A stretch of DNA of 64,000 nucleotides, taken from contig NZ_LR593887.1 of the NCBI RefSeq assembly GCF_901538355.1, positions 6,486,920 to 6,550,919 of the forward strand. Reading direction: 5' to 3'. The notes under the pieces are model-generated. The model saw nothing but the letters and a program-made list of their open reading frames with translations, was not told where the DNA came from and ran no database searches. This stretch comes from Tuwongella immobilis. GTDB lineage: Bacteria > Planctomycetota > Planctomycetia > Gemmatales > Gemmataceae. Positions 17,526 to 27,140 of the stretch are shown here, one piece after another. Numbering within the stretch: position 1 is the first letter of the stretch; every line of letters starts with the position of its first letter. Both the position numbers and the translations under genes were made by a program.

Positions 17526-18578
17526 ATGAACACACTGATTCAACTCACCGACCGCGGATTATTTTGCCCCATCGGCGATTTTTACATCGACCCCTGGCGG
17601 AATGTCCCGCGTGCGCTCATCACGCATGCCCATGCCGATCACGCCCGCTGGGGGATGGATCAGTATCTGGCCGCAGCGCCATCCGCGACGGTGCTGCGCA
17701 CCCGACTCGGGGCCAATGCCCAGATTGACTATCTTCCGTATGGCGAATCGATGGTTCATAACGGGGTGCAGATTTCGTTCCATCCGGCGGGGCACGTTCT
17801 GGGGTCGGCTCAAATTCGCCTGGAATATCGTGGCCGCATCGAAGTCATCTCCGGCGATTACAAACTCCACCGCGATGCCACTTGCCAGCCGTTCGAGCCG
17901 ATCCGCTGTCATCTATTTCTCACGGAAACCACCTTCGGGTTGCCCATTTATCGCTGGCCCGATCCGGAGACGATCGCCGCCGACATCAATGCCTGGTGGA
18001 AATCGAATGCCGAACAGGGACTCACCAGCATTATCTACGGATACGCCCTGGGCAAATCGCAGCGCATGCTGGCGATGCTCGATCCCGGCATCGGGCCAAT
18101 TCACACCCATGGAGCCGTGGAAAAATTGACCCTCGCCTACCGAGAGGCCGGGGTACCGCTGCCGCCGACAACGCCAGTCTCGGCGATGCCACGCAATCAT
18201 CGCTGGGCGGGGAGCATGATTATCGCCCCACCATCCGCACATGGCTCAACTTGGATTCGCCGATTCGCCCCGTTCTCGTCGGGATTGGCGTCGGGGTGGA
18301 TGACCATTCGCGGGACACGCCGCCGCAAGGCCGTCGATCGCGGCTTCATTCTCTCCGATCACGTCGATTGGCCCACACTTCTGGAAGCGATCGACGCCAC
18401 GCAAGCCGAGGAAATCTGGCTGACGCACGGCTACACGGCCCCGGTTTGCCGACATCTGCAAGACCAAGGCAAACGCGCACTCCCGTTGCAAACCCACTTC
18501 GCGGGCGAACTCGACGATACCACCCCCGAATCCGAATCCGAATCCGACAGCGATTCCGAATCTGTCTCCGCTTCATGA
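17526..18578 (+). CDS. Ligase-associated DNA exonuclease (metallo-beta-lactamase fold, beta-CASP type)
   Basis: The protein is 350 aa. The MBL metal motif HAHADH is at residues 34-39; further metal-site candidates are PAGHVLGSAQI, VISGDYKLHRD, and DHVDWPTLLEAI near the C-terminus with LTHGY. Together these fit the bacterial ligase-associated exonuclease family related to RNase J/CPSF73 and SNM1 nucleases. Such genes normally sit beside an ATP-dependent DNA ligase and a DEXH helicase; neither is within this window, so it is an orphan here. The C-terminus ends in a low-complexity Ser-acidic tail (ESESESDSDSESVSAS, from about 335). Its ATG follows a TACAAT box by 8 nt. Confidence 0.85.
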   Translation: MNTLIQLTDRGLFCPIGDFYIDPWRNVPRALITHAHADHARWGMDQYLAAAPSATVLRTRLGANAQIDYLPYGESMVHNGVQISFHPAGHVLGSAQIRLEYRGRIEVISGDYKLHRDATCQPFEPIRCHLFLTETTFGLPIYRWPDPETIAADINAWWKSNAEQGLTSIIYGYALGKSQRMLAMLDPGIGPIHTHGAVEKLTLAYREAGVPLPPTTPVSAMPRNHRWAGSMIIAPPSAHGSTWIRRFAPFSSGLASGWMTIRGTRRRKAVDRGFILSDHVDWPTLLEAIDATQAEEIWLTHGYTAPVCRHLQDQGKRALPLQTHFAGELDDTTPESESESDSDSESVSAS

Positions 18579-18680
18579 TCGTCAGCGGGCCATTCCCTGG
18601 AACAATGCAGCGGGCCAGCCACGCCAATGGAAGCACTGACGAGCTGGCCCGGATGTGTGGCGAATTCCGACGATTCCGAC

Positions 18681-20102
18681 TTACTTCCCGGTGGCGGAAT
18701 CGGGCGATTGAGCGAGTCGGCGGAAGGCTTCGGTCAGAATCGGTGCGGTTTGCGGTCCCAGGCTGTTGACTTCGCCGTAGGGTGCTTTGGGCAATCCGAA
18801 GGTGAACGGTTTTTCGACATCCCATTGCCGTCGAGACAGAATGTAGCCCACTTCGTCGTTGGCCAAGCCGATGATCATCCGAAACTTACCCGTCATCTGC
18901 GGATAAATCGCGGGTTCCCGCTTGGCATCGGGGAAATCCGCACCCGGCGGCACCGGATCGGGCACTTGATCGATGACCAATTCGGGGTAAATTTCCCCCG
19001 GAATCAGCGCCACGTCCAGATCGCCCAGCCGCCAGAAACTCACTTCGGTCTGAATGCACACGGGCTTGGACAGATCCGTCCCTTTGGGCAATTCCTTGGC
19101 ATATGGATCGCCCGAATAGGCATAGTTATTCCGCTTCATCACCCCGAGTTGCCAGGCGAGCAAAAACAGTTTGTTTTCGACCGGCACAAACAGCGTTTGT
19201 TGGCGAATGTCGAACGGCGTCAGTCGGGCGGGCTTCGCCGTTTGCAGCGCTTTGTTGGCGACATCGGCCAGCAGTTCCCCGTAGCGAACCATCTTGGCTT
19301 CGCTGCCTTCTTTCAGCGGTTGCCCCGCAGCGTCGGTGATTTTGACGCGCATGGAGGTCATCAAACCGCCGACGGTGCCGGTCAGGTAAACCACCGGGCA
19401 TTTGTGCCGATCTTGAAGCTGCTTGACGGTGGTGGCGACATAATCGGCGGTGAGAAGCGTCGATTTGCTATCGATCGTTTCGGGGTGACAATTCCACTGC
19501 ACGATGATGCCAGCGGTTTTGCCGTTGTCCCCCTCGAAGCGAATCGCCACGAGTTCATCGTGTTTGATGAACGGCGGGCGGGTATCGGTCAGCAGTTCGG
19601 GAGCAGTCGCGGAGCCAATGGACGCCTCGACCGGGCGAAGATTGCCAGCGGCTTGCTTCAAGGCATCCACGACTTTCGATTCGATCATCGCGTTATATTC
19701 GGGATCGACGCCGCTGGTGTAGGGATTCGGTCCCCAGATGCCAACGGTATCCGGCCCGTTGTGGTTGTGCGTCGCCCCGACCATGATGGTGGCAAATTCT
19801 GGCAATTTCTTGCGAATGCTCTGCACCATGGGGTAGCTGATGCCCACCACATCGACGGAGGCCACGCCAATGGTCTGCGTGCCGTCGTGGAGGACGACGA
19901 CGCGGGCCATGATGGGGTCGAGCACACCGGTGGCGATGCGATTTTGGCCGAATCCAGCGATGTAGATGGGCTTTTTGCCGATCTTGGGGGTGACATCCAC
20001 CTCGGCAAATCCGACGCGCAGTTGCGGAGCCGCCTGAATCGGCCGCCCCTCGACGATGCAACTGCCAACCGTGAGCAGAATCAACCAGGAGAGGCGACGC
20101 AT
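18681..20102 (-). CDS. Secreted neutral/alkaline ceramidase-like hydrolase
   Basis: The protein is 473 aa with an N-terminal signal peptide (MRRLSWLILLTVGSCIVEGR, cleavage near PIQAAP). It opens with LRVGFAEVDVTPKIG, then AGFGQNR, VASVDVVGI and the metal-binding THNHNGPD (111-118), all hallmarks of the N-terminal domain of the neutral/alkaline non-lysosomal ceramidase family. Full ceramidases also have a C-terminal Ig-like domain; this protein is shorter and seems to lack it, as is common in planctomycete homologues, so sphingolipid cleavage is only one possibility and other amide or ester substrates are open. It starts 12 bp after dapB. Confidence 0.82.
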   Translation of the reverse strand: MRRLSWLILLTVGSCIVEGRPIQAAPQLRVGFAEVDVTPKIGKKPIYIAGFGQNRIATGVLDPIMARVVVLHDGTQTIGVASVDVVGISYPMVQSIRKKLPEFATIMVGATHNHNGPDTVGIWGPNPYTSGVDPEYNAMIESKVVDALKQAAGNLRPVEASIGSATAPELLTDTRPPFIKHDELVAIRFEGDNGKTAGIIVQWNCHPETIDSKSTLLTADYVATTVKQLQDRHKCPVVYLTGTVGGLMTSMRVKITDAAGQPLKEGSEAKMVRYGELLADVANKALQTAKPARLTPFDIRQQTLFVPVENKLFLLAWQLGVMKRNNYAYSGDPYAKELPKGTDLSKPVCIQTEVSFWRLGDLDVALIPGEIYPELVIDQVPDPVPPGADFPDAKREPAIYPQMTGKFRMIIGLANDEVGYILSRRQWDVEKPFTFGLPKAPYGEVNSLGPQTAPILTEAFRRLAQSPDSATGK

Positions 20103-20114
20103 GGAGTTCTCCGC

Positions 20115-20909
20115 TTACAGGCCCAGAACATCCCGCATGGAATACGTTCCTGCGGGTTTGCCAACCAGGAACTTGGCGGCAGCCAACGCCCCACGAGCGT
20201 AGCTATCCCGCGAGTGGCCTCGGTGGACCAGTTCGAGGGTTTCGCCCAGTGTGCTGAACAGGATTTCGTGTTCCCCGACATTATCTCCGACGCGGACGGC
20301 GTGCATTCCGATTTCCGTTCGGGGTCGTTCGCCGACTAATCCCTCGCGGCCGTGGCGCAGTTCGGTTTGCCCTTGGACTTCCTGGACAATGCGGGCGAAT
20401 TGCATGGCGGTGCCGCTGGGGGAATCCTTCTTGAAGCGGTGATGCTTCTCGATGATTTCCACGTCAAAGTCTTTGTCCTTCAGCATTTGCGCCGCTTGGC
20501 GTGTCAGCTCAAACAGCACGTTGACCGACAGACTCATATTCGGCGAAAAGAGGATAGCCGTCTGATGGGCCGCCGCCAGGATTTCCGCTTTTTGCTCGGC
20601 GGTAAAGCCGGTCGTGGCCACCACCAGCGGAATTTGTCGGGCCGTGACCACCTTCAGCAGTTCCATGGTTCCTTCGGGAACCGAAAAGTCCACAATCACA
20701 TCGGGCTTGGGTTCCAGCGGCAGTTCGTGGCTGAGCGGCACACCGATGGTACCGATCCCCGCGACTTCACCGGCGTCTTGGCCGATCTTGGGGTTGCTGG
20801 CCCCCTCCAGCGCGGCGACCACCCGGAAGGCGGCATCTTCGCGCGCCAATGTGACGAGCCGTTGACCCATGCGGCCCGCGGCTCCGTGAAAACCGATCGC
20901 AATCTTCAT
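20115..20909 (-). CDS. dapB: 4-hydroxy-tetrahydrodipicolinate reductase
   Basis: This 264-aa enzyme reduces hydroxy-tetrahydrodipicolinate with NAD(P)H in the lysine/diaminopimelate pathway. The Rossmann glycine motif GFHGAAGRMGQ is at residues 5-15, and the family signature HHRFKKDSPSGTAMQFA is near 156 (usual form HHxxKxDAPSGTA), carrying the catalytic His and Lys. The start at 20909 (MKIAIGFHG) is preferred over an upstream ATG. It lies between threonine synthase (45-bp gap) and the ceramidase-like gene (12-bp gap), so aspartate-family amino-acid synthesis genes are co-transcribed here. Confidence 0.95.
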   Translation of the reverse strand: MKIAIGFHGAAGRMGQRLVTLAREDAAFRVVAALEGASNPKIGQDAGEVAGIGTIGVPLSHELPLEPKPDVIVDFSVPEGTMELLKVVTARQIPLVVATTGFTAEQKAEILAAAHQTAILFSPNMSLSVNVLFELTRQAAQMLKDKDFDVEIIEKHHRFKKDSPSGTAMQFARIVQEVQGQTELRHGREGLVGERPRTEIGMHAVRVGDNVGEHEILFSTLGETLELVHRGHSRDSYARGALAAAKFLVGKPAGTYSMRDVLGL

Positions 20910-20954
20910 GTTGCAGAATCCTTGGTGTAGCTCGCCCGAATGCAAAATATCCGA

Positions 20955-22349
20955 TTATGCGTACAACTGAATTGCCTTGACGATTTCATCCAGATCGTTG
21001 GGCACCTGCACCGCTCGGTTGGCGAACGCCGCCCGTTTCACACCGCGCGAGCCAAGGACTTCCTCGAAGAGTTTGGCATCGCTGGAGTGGTACGCCACCG
21101 TTGCGGTGGGGTCTTTGAGTTGGTGCGCAGACAGAATGCACACCACCCGTTCATCGGGTTGGATGATGCCTTCTTGGAGCAACTTTTTGGCCCCGGCAAC
21201 GCTCGCACCAGACGCCGGTTCGCAGCCCAATCCACCGGCAGCGACTTTCGCCTTCGCGTCGAGAATGTCTTGATCGCTGGCTTCACGCACCAATCCGCCG
21301 CAGCGTTCCAGCGCTCGCAGCGCCTTGGGCAGATTCACCGGGCGATTGATTTCGATGGCGCTGGCCAGGGTCGAAGCCCGCAGATTGCCCGCATCCAACC
21401 CGCGATAGTAATTGTCAATCTTTTGCGAATCAAAGTGCCCGCCGTTCCAGCGCAGCCCTTGTCGCTCGTAAAGCTGATAGAACGTATCCGCTCCGGCCGC
21501 GTTGATGACGGCCAATCGGGGGACGCGATCGATGAGTCCGAGTTCCTTCAATTCGATGAACGCTTTGCCGAATGCGCTCACATTCCCCAGGTTGCCGCCG
21601 GGCACCACGATCCAATCGGGCACTTCCCAGCGCAGGGCTTCCAGCACGCGATACATGATGGTCTTTTGCCCTTCCAATCGGAAGGGGTTGATGCTGTTGA
21701 CCAGGTAGATTCCGAGTTGGCCGGCGACTTGCTGCACTCGGGCGAGGGCATCGTCGAAGTCGCCCGCGATTTGCAGCGTCAGCGCCCCGTGATCCAACGC
21801 TTGAGCAAGTTTCCCGTAGGAGATTTTGCCCGAACCGATGAAGATGATCGCCCGCATGAGCGTGGTGGCGGCACAGTAAATCGCCAGCGATGCACTGGTG
21901 TTGCCAGTGGAGGCACAGGCCGCGCGACGGGCACCCACCAACTGCGCATGGGTAAACGCGGCGGTCATGCCGTTGTCTTTGAAACTGCCCGAGGGATTCA
22001 TCCCCTCGTATTGCAGGAACAGATTCCCCGGTTTGACGCCAACATATTGCGCCACGGAATCCGATCGCTGACAAAGCGTCTGCCCTTCGCCGATGGTGAG
22101 AATCTGATTGGTAGGAGCGAACGGCAGCAATTCGTAGAATCGCCAGACGCCGGAGAAACTCAGCGGATTGGTGCGATCGGACCATTTGGCCTCGAACGCC
22201 TTCAGCGATCGGGGCGGTTGCAGCCGATCCCAATCGTAGGCGACATCGAGCAGGCTGTTGCACTTGGGACAGCGAAAATGCGTGGTCCCGCGATCCACGG
22301 TTGCGCCGCAGAGGGGATTGATACAACGAAGAAAAACGGCGTCAGTCAT
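20955..22349 (-). CDS. thrC: Threonine synthase
   Basis: The protein is 464 aa and PLP-dependent, converting O-phosphohomoserine to threonine. An N-terminal zinc ribbon has Cys 9, 14, 27 and 30 (CINPLC and CPKC). The PLP Lys is in [11 protein letters not shown] (about 120), and [12 protein letters not shown] and VVPGGNLGN provide phosphate-binding and cofactor loops. The start at 22349 (MTDAVFLRC) was chosen over an upstream ATG because it begins at the ribbon. It is 69 bp downstream of the last SGNH paralogue on the same strand and 45 bp upstream of dapB. Confidence 0.93.
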   Translation of the reverse strand: MTDAVFLRCINPLCGATVDRGTTHFRCPKCNSLLDVAYDWDRLQPPRSLKAFEAKWSDRTNPLSFSGVWRFYELLPFAPTNQILTIGEGQTLCQRSDSVAQYVGVKPGNLFLQYEGMNPSGSFKDNGMTAAFTHAQLVGARRAACASTGNTSASLAIYCAATTLMRAIIFIGSGKISYGKLAQALDHGALTLQIAGDFDDALARVQQVAGQLGIYLVNSINPFRLEGQKTIMYRVLEALRWEVPDWIVVPGGNLGNVSAFGKAFIELKELGLIDRVPRLAVINAAGADTFYQLYERQGLRWNGGHFDSQKIDNYYRGLDAGNLRASTLASAIEINRPVNLPKALRALERCGGLVREASDQDILDAKAKVAAGGLGCEPASGASVAGAKKLLQEGIIQPDERVVCILSAHQLKDPTATVAYHSSDAKLFEEVLGSRGVKRAAFANRAVQVPNDLDEIVKAIQLYA

Positions 22350-22418
22350 ACGCAAGCCATCCCGATTGCGAATGTCGGAGAGCGGACCCAACCGGGGGAC
22401 CGGTTCCCGACAATTCTA

Positions 22419-23645
22419 TCAATTCCTTGGCCAACCGCCTATTGTCCGACAGGCTTCCGCCAGCCGAATACTCACCGCCTCAGCCGCCGCCGGCAACAGA
22501 TGGTGCCCATCCAGATAGGCCGCATCCATGGGTTGCCAGTGCAGTGCATCCACAAACGGCATCGGAAATTCCCGGCGAATCGCCGCGATTTCGGCATCGG
22601 CTTGGCCCGCGAATGCGGATGGAGCCGCCGCTTGGAATCGAGGCGATTCCGGCATTCGGAACAGCACCACGGGAATCTGCAATTCCTGGCAGCGTTGCAA
22701 CAACCGATGCAAGGCCCGATCCGGCCCCGGCGATCGGCGAAAATCGGCCCAATTCGGCTGATAATCGGCAATGGCTTTCTGCGTGCGAGAATCGCGCTCC
22801 GCTTCCGGAATCGTCGCTTGGGGATAGGCATTCCAGCCGAACGCATCCACCCGCCAATGCCCATCCAGCCGCCCAGCATAGGGCAACCAATACGGAGCAA
22901 ATCGGCTCAGCACCGCGCCACGAACCGCCGCCATCGGCGCAAGTCGTTGCAGCCACCAGCGTTGCGCCACAGCTTGCGGATCGCCAAAATCATCGGCCAG
23001 TCGCTGCCGATCGGCGTAACTCAACCGCGCAATCGGCAGTTGCGCTTCCATCGGCGCGTCATTGTGCAGAAACGCGGGCAGAATCTCCAGCAAAATTCCC
23101 GACGGCCGCACGCCGGATTCCAACAGCCGCTCCAGCGTCAGCCATTGCTGCTGCGGCCCAGCCCCGGCGATGCCAAAATTGATCACCAGCGGATCCATCG
23201 GCGTGGTCATCATCGCCGTCGGGGAAAGCCCCATTTGACTGCGCGAACTGCCCAAAATCAGCCAAATGGGACAATGCGGATTCTGGCGATGCTGGTGCTG
23301 CAATCGTTCCAAGCGGACGCCGAATTCCGGGTCACGCAAGGCCGGGGCGTGCCATTCCAACAGCCAGAATCCCCACGCCACCCACAGCAGATAACCCGCC
23401 CCCGCGATGGTCAACAATCGGCGAGCCCGCGCTCGAAATCGGGATTGGCCGCGTGATCGGTCGCGTGATCGGCTTCGGATTCCCTCAGCAGTTGCGGTCG
23501 CGCAGGCAAGTGACGCCGCCGATGCCTCAGATGGTTCGGCCCCCAGATCGGCCCCTGGGTCGCCCACCGGTGCGGCCACAGGTGCCGTTCGTGAGCGTTC
23601 GTTGGCGCGACGATGGCCCCAGGAAAACAACCGAGTGAATTTCAT
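22419..23645 (-). CDS. SGNH-hydrolase-like membrane-anchored protein, fourth of four tandem paralogues
   Basis: The protein is 408 aa. A basic, Ala/Arg-rich cytoplasmic N-terminus is followed by one membrane helix (LLTIAGAGYLLWVAWGFWLL, about 77-96) and then the shared juxtamembrane motif LRDPEFGVRLERL. SGNH-like blocks: ILGSSRSQMGLS (block I Ser in GSSR), NFGIAGAGPQQQ (block III-like Asn), and a C-terminal D-x-x-H (YLDGHHLLPAAA). The start ATG at 23645 overlaps the upstream stop as ATGA, the same junction as between the other paralogues. Likely role: periplasmic transfer or removal of acyl groups with the MBOAT partner, as AlgJ/AlgX do with AlgI; the substrate is unknown. Confidence 0.75.
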   Translation of the reverse strand: MKFTRLFSWGHRRANERSRTAPVAAPVGDPGADLGAEPSEASAASLACATATAEGIRSRSRDRSRGQSRFRARARRLLTIAGAGYLLWVAWGFWLLEWHAPALRDPEFGVRLERLQHQHRQNPHCPIWLILGSSRSQMGLSPTAMMTTPMDPLVINFGIAGAGPQQQWLTLERLLESGVRPSGILLEILPAFLHNDAPMEAQLPIARLSYADRQRLADDFGDPQAVAQRWWLQRLAPMAAVRGAVLSRFAPYWLPYAGRLDGHWRVDAFGWNAYPQATIPEAERDSRTQKAIADYQPNWADFRRSPGPDRALHRLLQRCQELQIPVVLFRMPESPRFQAAAPSAFAGQADAEIAAIRREFPMPFVDALHWQPMDAAYLDGHHLLPAAAEAVSIRLAEACRTIGGWPRN

Positions 23646-24832
23646 GGCGATTTCCTGGGCAAACGCACGGCATCCGGCAGAATCTCCAGCATTCGCTCCG
23701 CCCAGATGCCGGTGAACTGCGCGGCGGCTTCGGGTGTGAGGTGGATCCCATCGGGCACCACATCGCCGGGCATCACCGTGCGAAAATCCTGACATTTCGC
23801 CCCGTAATCGCGTTCCCAAATCGCCAATTGCGCAGTGAATCGCTGCTCGGTTGCGGGGCTGGTCCACGCATGCACCAGCGCAGATTCGGGCAATTGCATC
23901 AGCCGAATCGGAATCTGATGCTCCTGACAAAGTGCGAAAATGGATTGCTGCGCGGTCATGGCCCGATCGCCGGGTTGCCAATCTTCGAGGATTCGGCGAT
24001 AGAATTTTTCGGCAATCGCGTGCTGTTTTTGCAGTTCCGCAGGCGATTGGACCGCTTTCGGACCCGGCACCCAACCGTAGGCATCCATCAGCCGCCAATT
24101 CGCATCGCGACGGCCGAGATTAGGCAACATGCTGGGGGCCATCAGCGTCATCAGATTCACCCGTTGATGGTACCAGGGCACCAATTTCATCGGTAATTCC
24201 AGGTCGGCGAGCTTCTGCGGATCGCTGAAATACCCCGGCAGCCACTCCAATTCGCGGGGACGCAGACGGAGCAAATCGATGCGGTGTTCTTCCTGCAATT
24301 CCGGGGATGCGCCAAAGAACGGGGACCACACCTCGGCCAGCACCGCAGCCGGGCGAATGCCATCTTCCAGCAAGCGGCGGAGCATCATCAACTGCATCAC
24401 CGGGCCTGAGCCGATCAGCGACGCATTCACGAACGCCGGCGGGACAATTCCCTGCTCGACACAGCGGCGCGAAAATGCGGAATCCCCTTCCAGCACGCCG
24501 GTGCGTAGCCCCATGCTCACTCGGGATGAACCGAGCAGCACGATCATGGGCCGTTCGGGAAATTGTCGCTGCATGCGCTGAATGACGGCCACTTTGCGAC
24601 CATATTCCGGATCGCGCCAACTGGGGCAGAGCGAATCAAACGCCAGCAGACTCAGTAGATGCGCCGTCAGCAGCAAAAGCGCCATCGTGCCCAATAGGGT
24701 GCGGGCGCGGCGGCGCAATCGGCGACAACTTCCAGTCGGCGGAGCGGCAGTTGCGGTCGATGGCTCCGGCAGCTCCGGCACCTCCGACGGAGTGGCAGCG
24801 GGGCGGATTCGCAAGCGGGAGAACAGATTCAT
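23642..24832 (-). CDS. SGNH-hydrolase-like membrane-anchored protein, third of four tandem paralogues
   Basis: The protein is 396 aa. The cytoplasmic leader (MNLFSRLRIRPAATPSEVPE) contains a Pro/Ala/Thr-rich stretch, then one helix (TLLGTMALLLLTAHLLSLLA, about 46-65) and the motif WRDPEYGRKVAVIQRM. Catalytic-type blocks: LLGSSRVSMGLR, FVNASLIGSGPVMQ (where the sister proteins have NFGI), the acidic segment RRLLEDGIRPAAVLAEV, and C-terminal VPDGIHLTPEAAA (D-x-x-H). NAS in place of NFG is the clearest deviation in the set and may change specificity. It is joined to both neighbours by 4-bp ATGA overlaps. Confidence 0.75.
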   Translation of the reverse strand: MNLFSRLRIRPAATPSEVPELPEPSTATAAPPTGSCRRLRRRARTLLGTMALLLLTAHLLSLLAFDSLCPSWRDPEYGRKVAVIQRMQRQFPERPMIVLLGSSRVSMGLRTGVLEGDSAFSRRCVEQGIVPPAFVNASLIGSGPVMQLMMLRRLLEDGIRPAAVLAEVWSPFFGASPELQEEHRIDLLRLRPRELEWLPGYFSDPQKLADLELPMKLVPWYHQRVNLMTLMAPSMLPNLGRRDANWRLMDAYGWVPGPKAVQSPAELQKQHAIAEKFYRRILEDWQPGDRAMTAQQSIFALCQEHQIPIRLMQLPESALVHAWTSPATEQRFTAQLAIWERDYGAKCQDFRTVMPGDVVPDGIHLTPEAAAQFTGIWAERMLEILPDAVRLPRKSP

Positions 24833-25899
24833 CGGTGCATCTCCGCCAAGAGTGTTCGGATCATCGGCGTCAATCGTTGGGAAAACGCATCGGCTCCGGC
24901 TTCGGTCAGATGATGCGAATCGCTGAACATCGCATCCGGCAACCACTCGCGGGCATCCACAAACGACACACTGTGCGTTTGCGACAATTGCTGCATCTTC
25001 TGAGCGAATTCCGTCAACGCATCGGGTTGATACCAGCTTCGGAAATCGCGGCCTTCGGGCATGGCCACGAGCATCGGTTTCATCCCCGCCGCCTGCAATC
25101 GCGCCAGCGTCTCGTCCAGAAAGACCAACATGCGATCATCCAATTCCCGCGATCGACAGACTTCGCCGTACATTTTCTGAGCATTTCGCACACCGTGCTG
25201 ATACTGCTGCGGAGTCAAATCGCGGAATACCGACCGCACCCAACCATGGGCATCGGTGTACGGCGTCATATCCGTGGGATCGCAGGCCGTCTGCATCGCC
25301 GGGGCCAAATAGCCGAGCAACGGCGTGCGATAGTCGTATGTCGGCATCCCCTGCCCCAGTTGCGATGCGCGATGGGAGATGATCCCGCGTTGTTCCAATT
25401 CGCGGGTTTCTTCGGCAGACAAGCGATGCGGCAACAGCCACGCCGACTCAAATGCCCCGTTTCTACCGAACCGATCCATCACTTGAACTGGTGCCAGATA
25501 GAACGGCATCATCACTTCGAGAATCACGACATCGGCGCGAACATCTTGCCGAAGCAGTCGGCGGGTGATGAGGTTCTGCATCACCGGCCCGGCAGCGGGA
25601 ATCCCGAAATTGAAGGTCCGCACCGGCTGGCCCAGTTCGGAGCGCAGGCGGGATTCCGTCTGCGCAGCATTCCAGCCGATGAGCAATCGCGAAGTGCCGA
25701 TGCCGAGAATCCGTCGCGTTTGCGGATCGCGATCTTTCGCGTACCCGGAGGCACGAAAGATGCCCAGTTTTCGGGCAAATGGTGGATCTTCGACGATCAA
25801 CCAATCGCCGCGAATCATCGCCACCAGCCCCAATTGCACGGCGGCGAAACTCAGCATGCCCCACAGCAGACAGCGCCCTGCGGTCCGAGTTCGAGTCAT
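24829..25899 (-). CDS. SGNH-hydrolase-like membrane-anchored protein, second of four tandem paralogues
   Basis: The protein is 356 aa, the shortest of the set, with almost no cytoplasmic leader before its helix (LLWGMLSFAAVQLGLVAMI, about 10-29). Shared motifs are VEDPPFARKLGIF, GIGTSRLLIGW (block I, GTSR), FNFGIPAAGPVMQN, VVILEVMMPFYLAP, and C-terminal FSDSHHLTEAGADAF (D-x-x-H). ATG 25899 was taken because it overlaps the upstream stop by four bases; the longer in-frame extension overlaps the preceding gene and lacks its coding character. Confidence 0.75.
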   Translation of the reverse strand: MTRTRTAGRCLLWGMLSFAAVQLGLVAMIRGDWLIVEDPPFARKLGIFRASGYAKDRDPQTRRILGIGTSRLLIGWNAAQTESRLRSELGQPVRTFNFGIPAAGPVMQNLITRRLLRQDVRADVVILEVMMPFYLAPVQVMDRFGRNGAFESAWLLPHRLSAEETRELEQRGIISHRASQLGQGMPTYDYRTPLLGYLAPAMQTACDPTDMTPYTDAHGWVRSVFRDLTPQQYQHGVRNAQKMYGEVCRSRELDDRMLVFLDETLARLQAAGMKPMLVAMPEGRDFRSWYQPDALTEFAQKMQQLSQTHSVSFVDAREWLPDAMFSDSHHLTEAGADAFSQRLTPMIRTLLAEMHR

Positions 25900-27119
25900 C
25901 GCGGTGCGTCCTCCGCGGGACGATCCGCGCGAATCGCCTGAATCGCCGGGGCGATCACCTCGCGGCCCAACTGCTGGCTGTAGCGTTTGGCACCCTCTCG
26001 ATTGAGATGATGCGAATCCGTGAACGATTCCTCCGCGCACCACTCCCGAGCATAGACCAGCGATGCGCCGCAATCCTCTTGTAAATGCCGAAAATACGCC
26101 TGCAAATTCGCTTCGGTTTGCGGCGGATAGAACGTGCGGAAGATCGGCCCCTCGGGCATCATCACCAGCTTCAGCGGAATGGATTGCTCGCGGCAAAGCG
26201 ACACGATGCGTTCGAGCGCTTCCGCCGCTGGCCCGCCCGGACGATAATTCGCCAGCACCGCTTCGTAATCATTTTTCGCGCGTTTCAGGGCAATTTCGCG
26301 ATCATTGAATCGCGGATTCTGGAACAACACGGGCGACCAGCCGGCAGCATCCCCGCCCCGCCCCGCATCCAGCCGAACGGAGAACGGCAGCCAGCCCGGC
26401 ACCAATCGCCCCACCACCGGAAACCGCAGCGCATACACCGGATTGACCACCGTGCCCCACCATTCCGCCCGTTGTTCTGGCACACACAATCCGTAGTGCA
26501 AACCGAATTCCCATTCGGAATACTGCAAGCGATTGGGCGTGGTGAAATGCTTTTCCAGCGGCCCGCCTGGTGGCGGATCGGCGGCCAGCATCGACGGCAG
26601 AATTTCGACCAGCAGCAAATCCGGCTTCACGCCCTCGGCCAGCATGCGTTGCAGATACAGCAGATGCGTGATCGGCCCCGTCGCGGGAATGCCGAAATTG
26701 AACACGTTGACCGAATGCCCCAGCGATTGCCGCAATTGCTGCTCGATGGTCAGCCCGTCCAGCCCCATGGCGGTGCGACTGGTGCCCAGCATGACGACCA
26801 TGGGAATATGCGGGGAGACACTGGGGGGCAGATCGGGCGTGGCCGCATCCCGTTGCAGCGTTTCGTGATGCGTGCGCAACTTGCGGACTTTGTCGGCGTA
26901 GAACGGATCGCGGAACCGCAGATCCACCAGCGCGGCAATCGACCACATCGCTTGAATCAGCAGAAACACCAGCCCCATCAGCAGCAGCTTGCGCTTGGCC
27001 CGCTGCGCATGCGTGCGGATTCTGCGCGGCGAAATCGGTGTCGATTCACTTCCCGGAATCGCCGCTGGAAGCATCTGCGCAGACCGTCGAACGATTCCAC
27101 CCAACCGAGAGAATGCCAT
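25896..27119 (-). CDS. SGNH-hydrolase-like membrane-anchored protein, first of four tandem paralogues
   Basis: The protein is 407 aa. A basic cytoplasmic leader is followed by a helix (KLLLMGLVFLLIQAMWSIAA, about 43-62) and then FRDPFYADKVRKLRT. Motifs: VMLGTSRTAMGLDG (block I), VFNFGIPATGPITH, LLLVEILPSMLAAD, and C-terminal FTDSHHLNREGAKRY (D-x-x-H). It begins 21 bp after the MBOAT stop, so it is the gene most closely linked to the acyltransferase. It ends in ATGA with the next paralogue. Confidence 0.77.
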   Translation of the reverse strand: MAFSRLGGIVRRSAQMLPAAIPGSESTPISPRRIRTHAQRAKRKLLLMGLVFLLIQAMWSIAALVDLRFRDPFYADKVRKLRTHHETLQRDAATPDLPPSVSPHIPMVVMLGTSRTAMGLDGLTIEQQLRQSLGHSVNVFNFGIPATGPITHLLYLQRMLAEGVKPDLLLVEILPSMLAADPPPGGPLEKHFTTPNRLQYSEWEFGLHYGLCVPEQRAEWWGTVVNPVYALRFPVVGRLVPGWLPFSVRLDAGRGGDAAGWSPVLFQNPRFNDREIALKRAKNDYEAVLANYRPGGPAAEALERIVSLCREQSIPLKLVMMPEGPIFRTFYPPQTEANLQAYFRHLQEDCGASLVYAREWCAEESFTDSHHLNREGAKRYSQQLGREVIAPAIQAIRADRPAEDAPR

Positions 27120-27140
27120 GGTGCGTGCCTCCGGGATGGA

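Noticed and set aside
20940-23456. An 838-codon open frame on the plus strand
   Set aside because: It is antisense to thrC and the fourth SGNH paralogue, without a signal or domain of its own.
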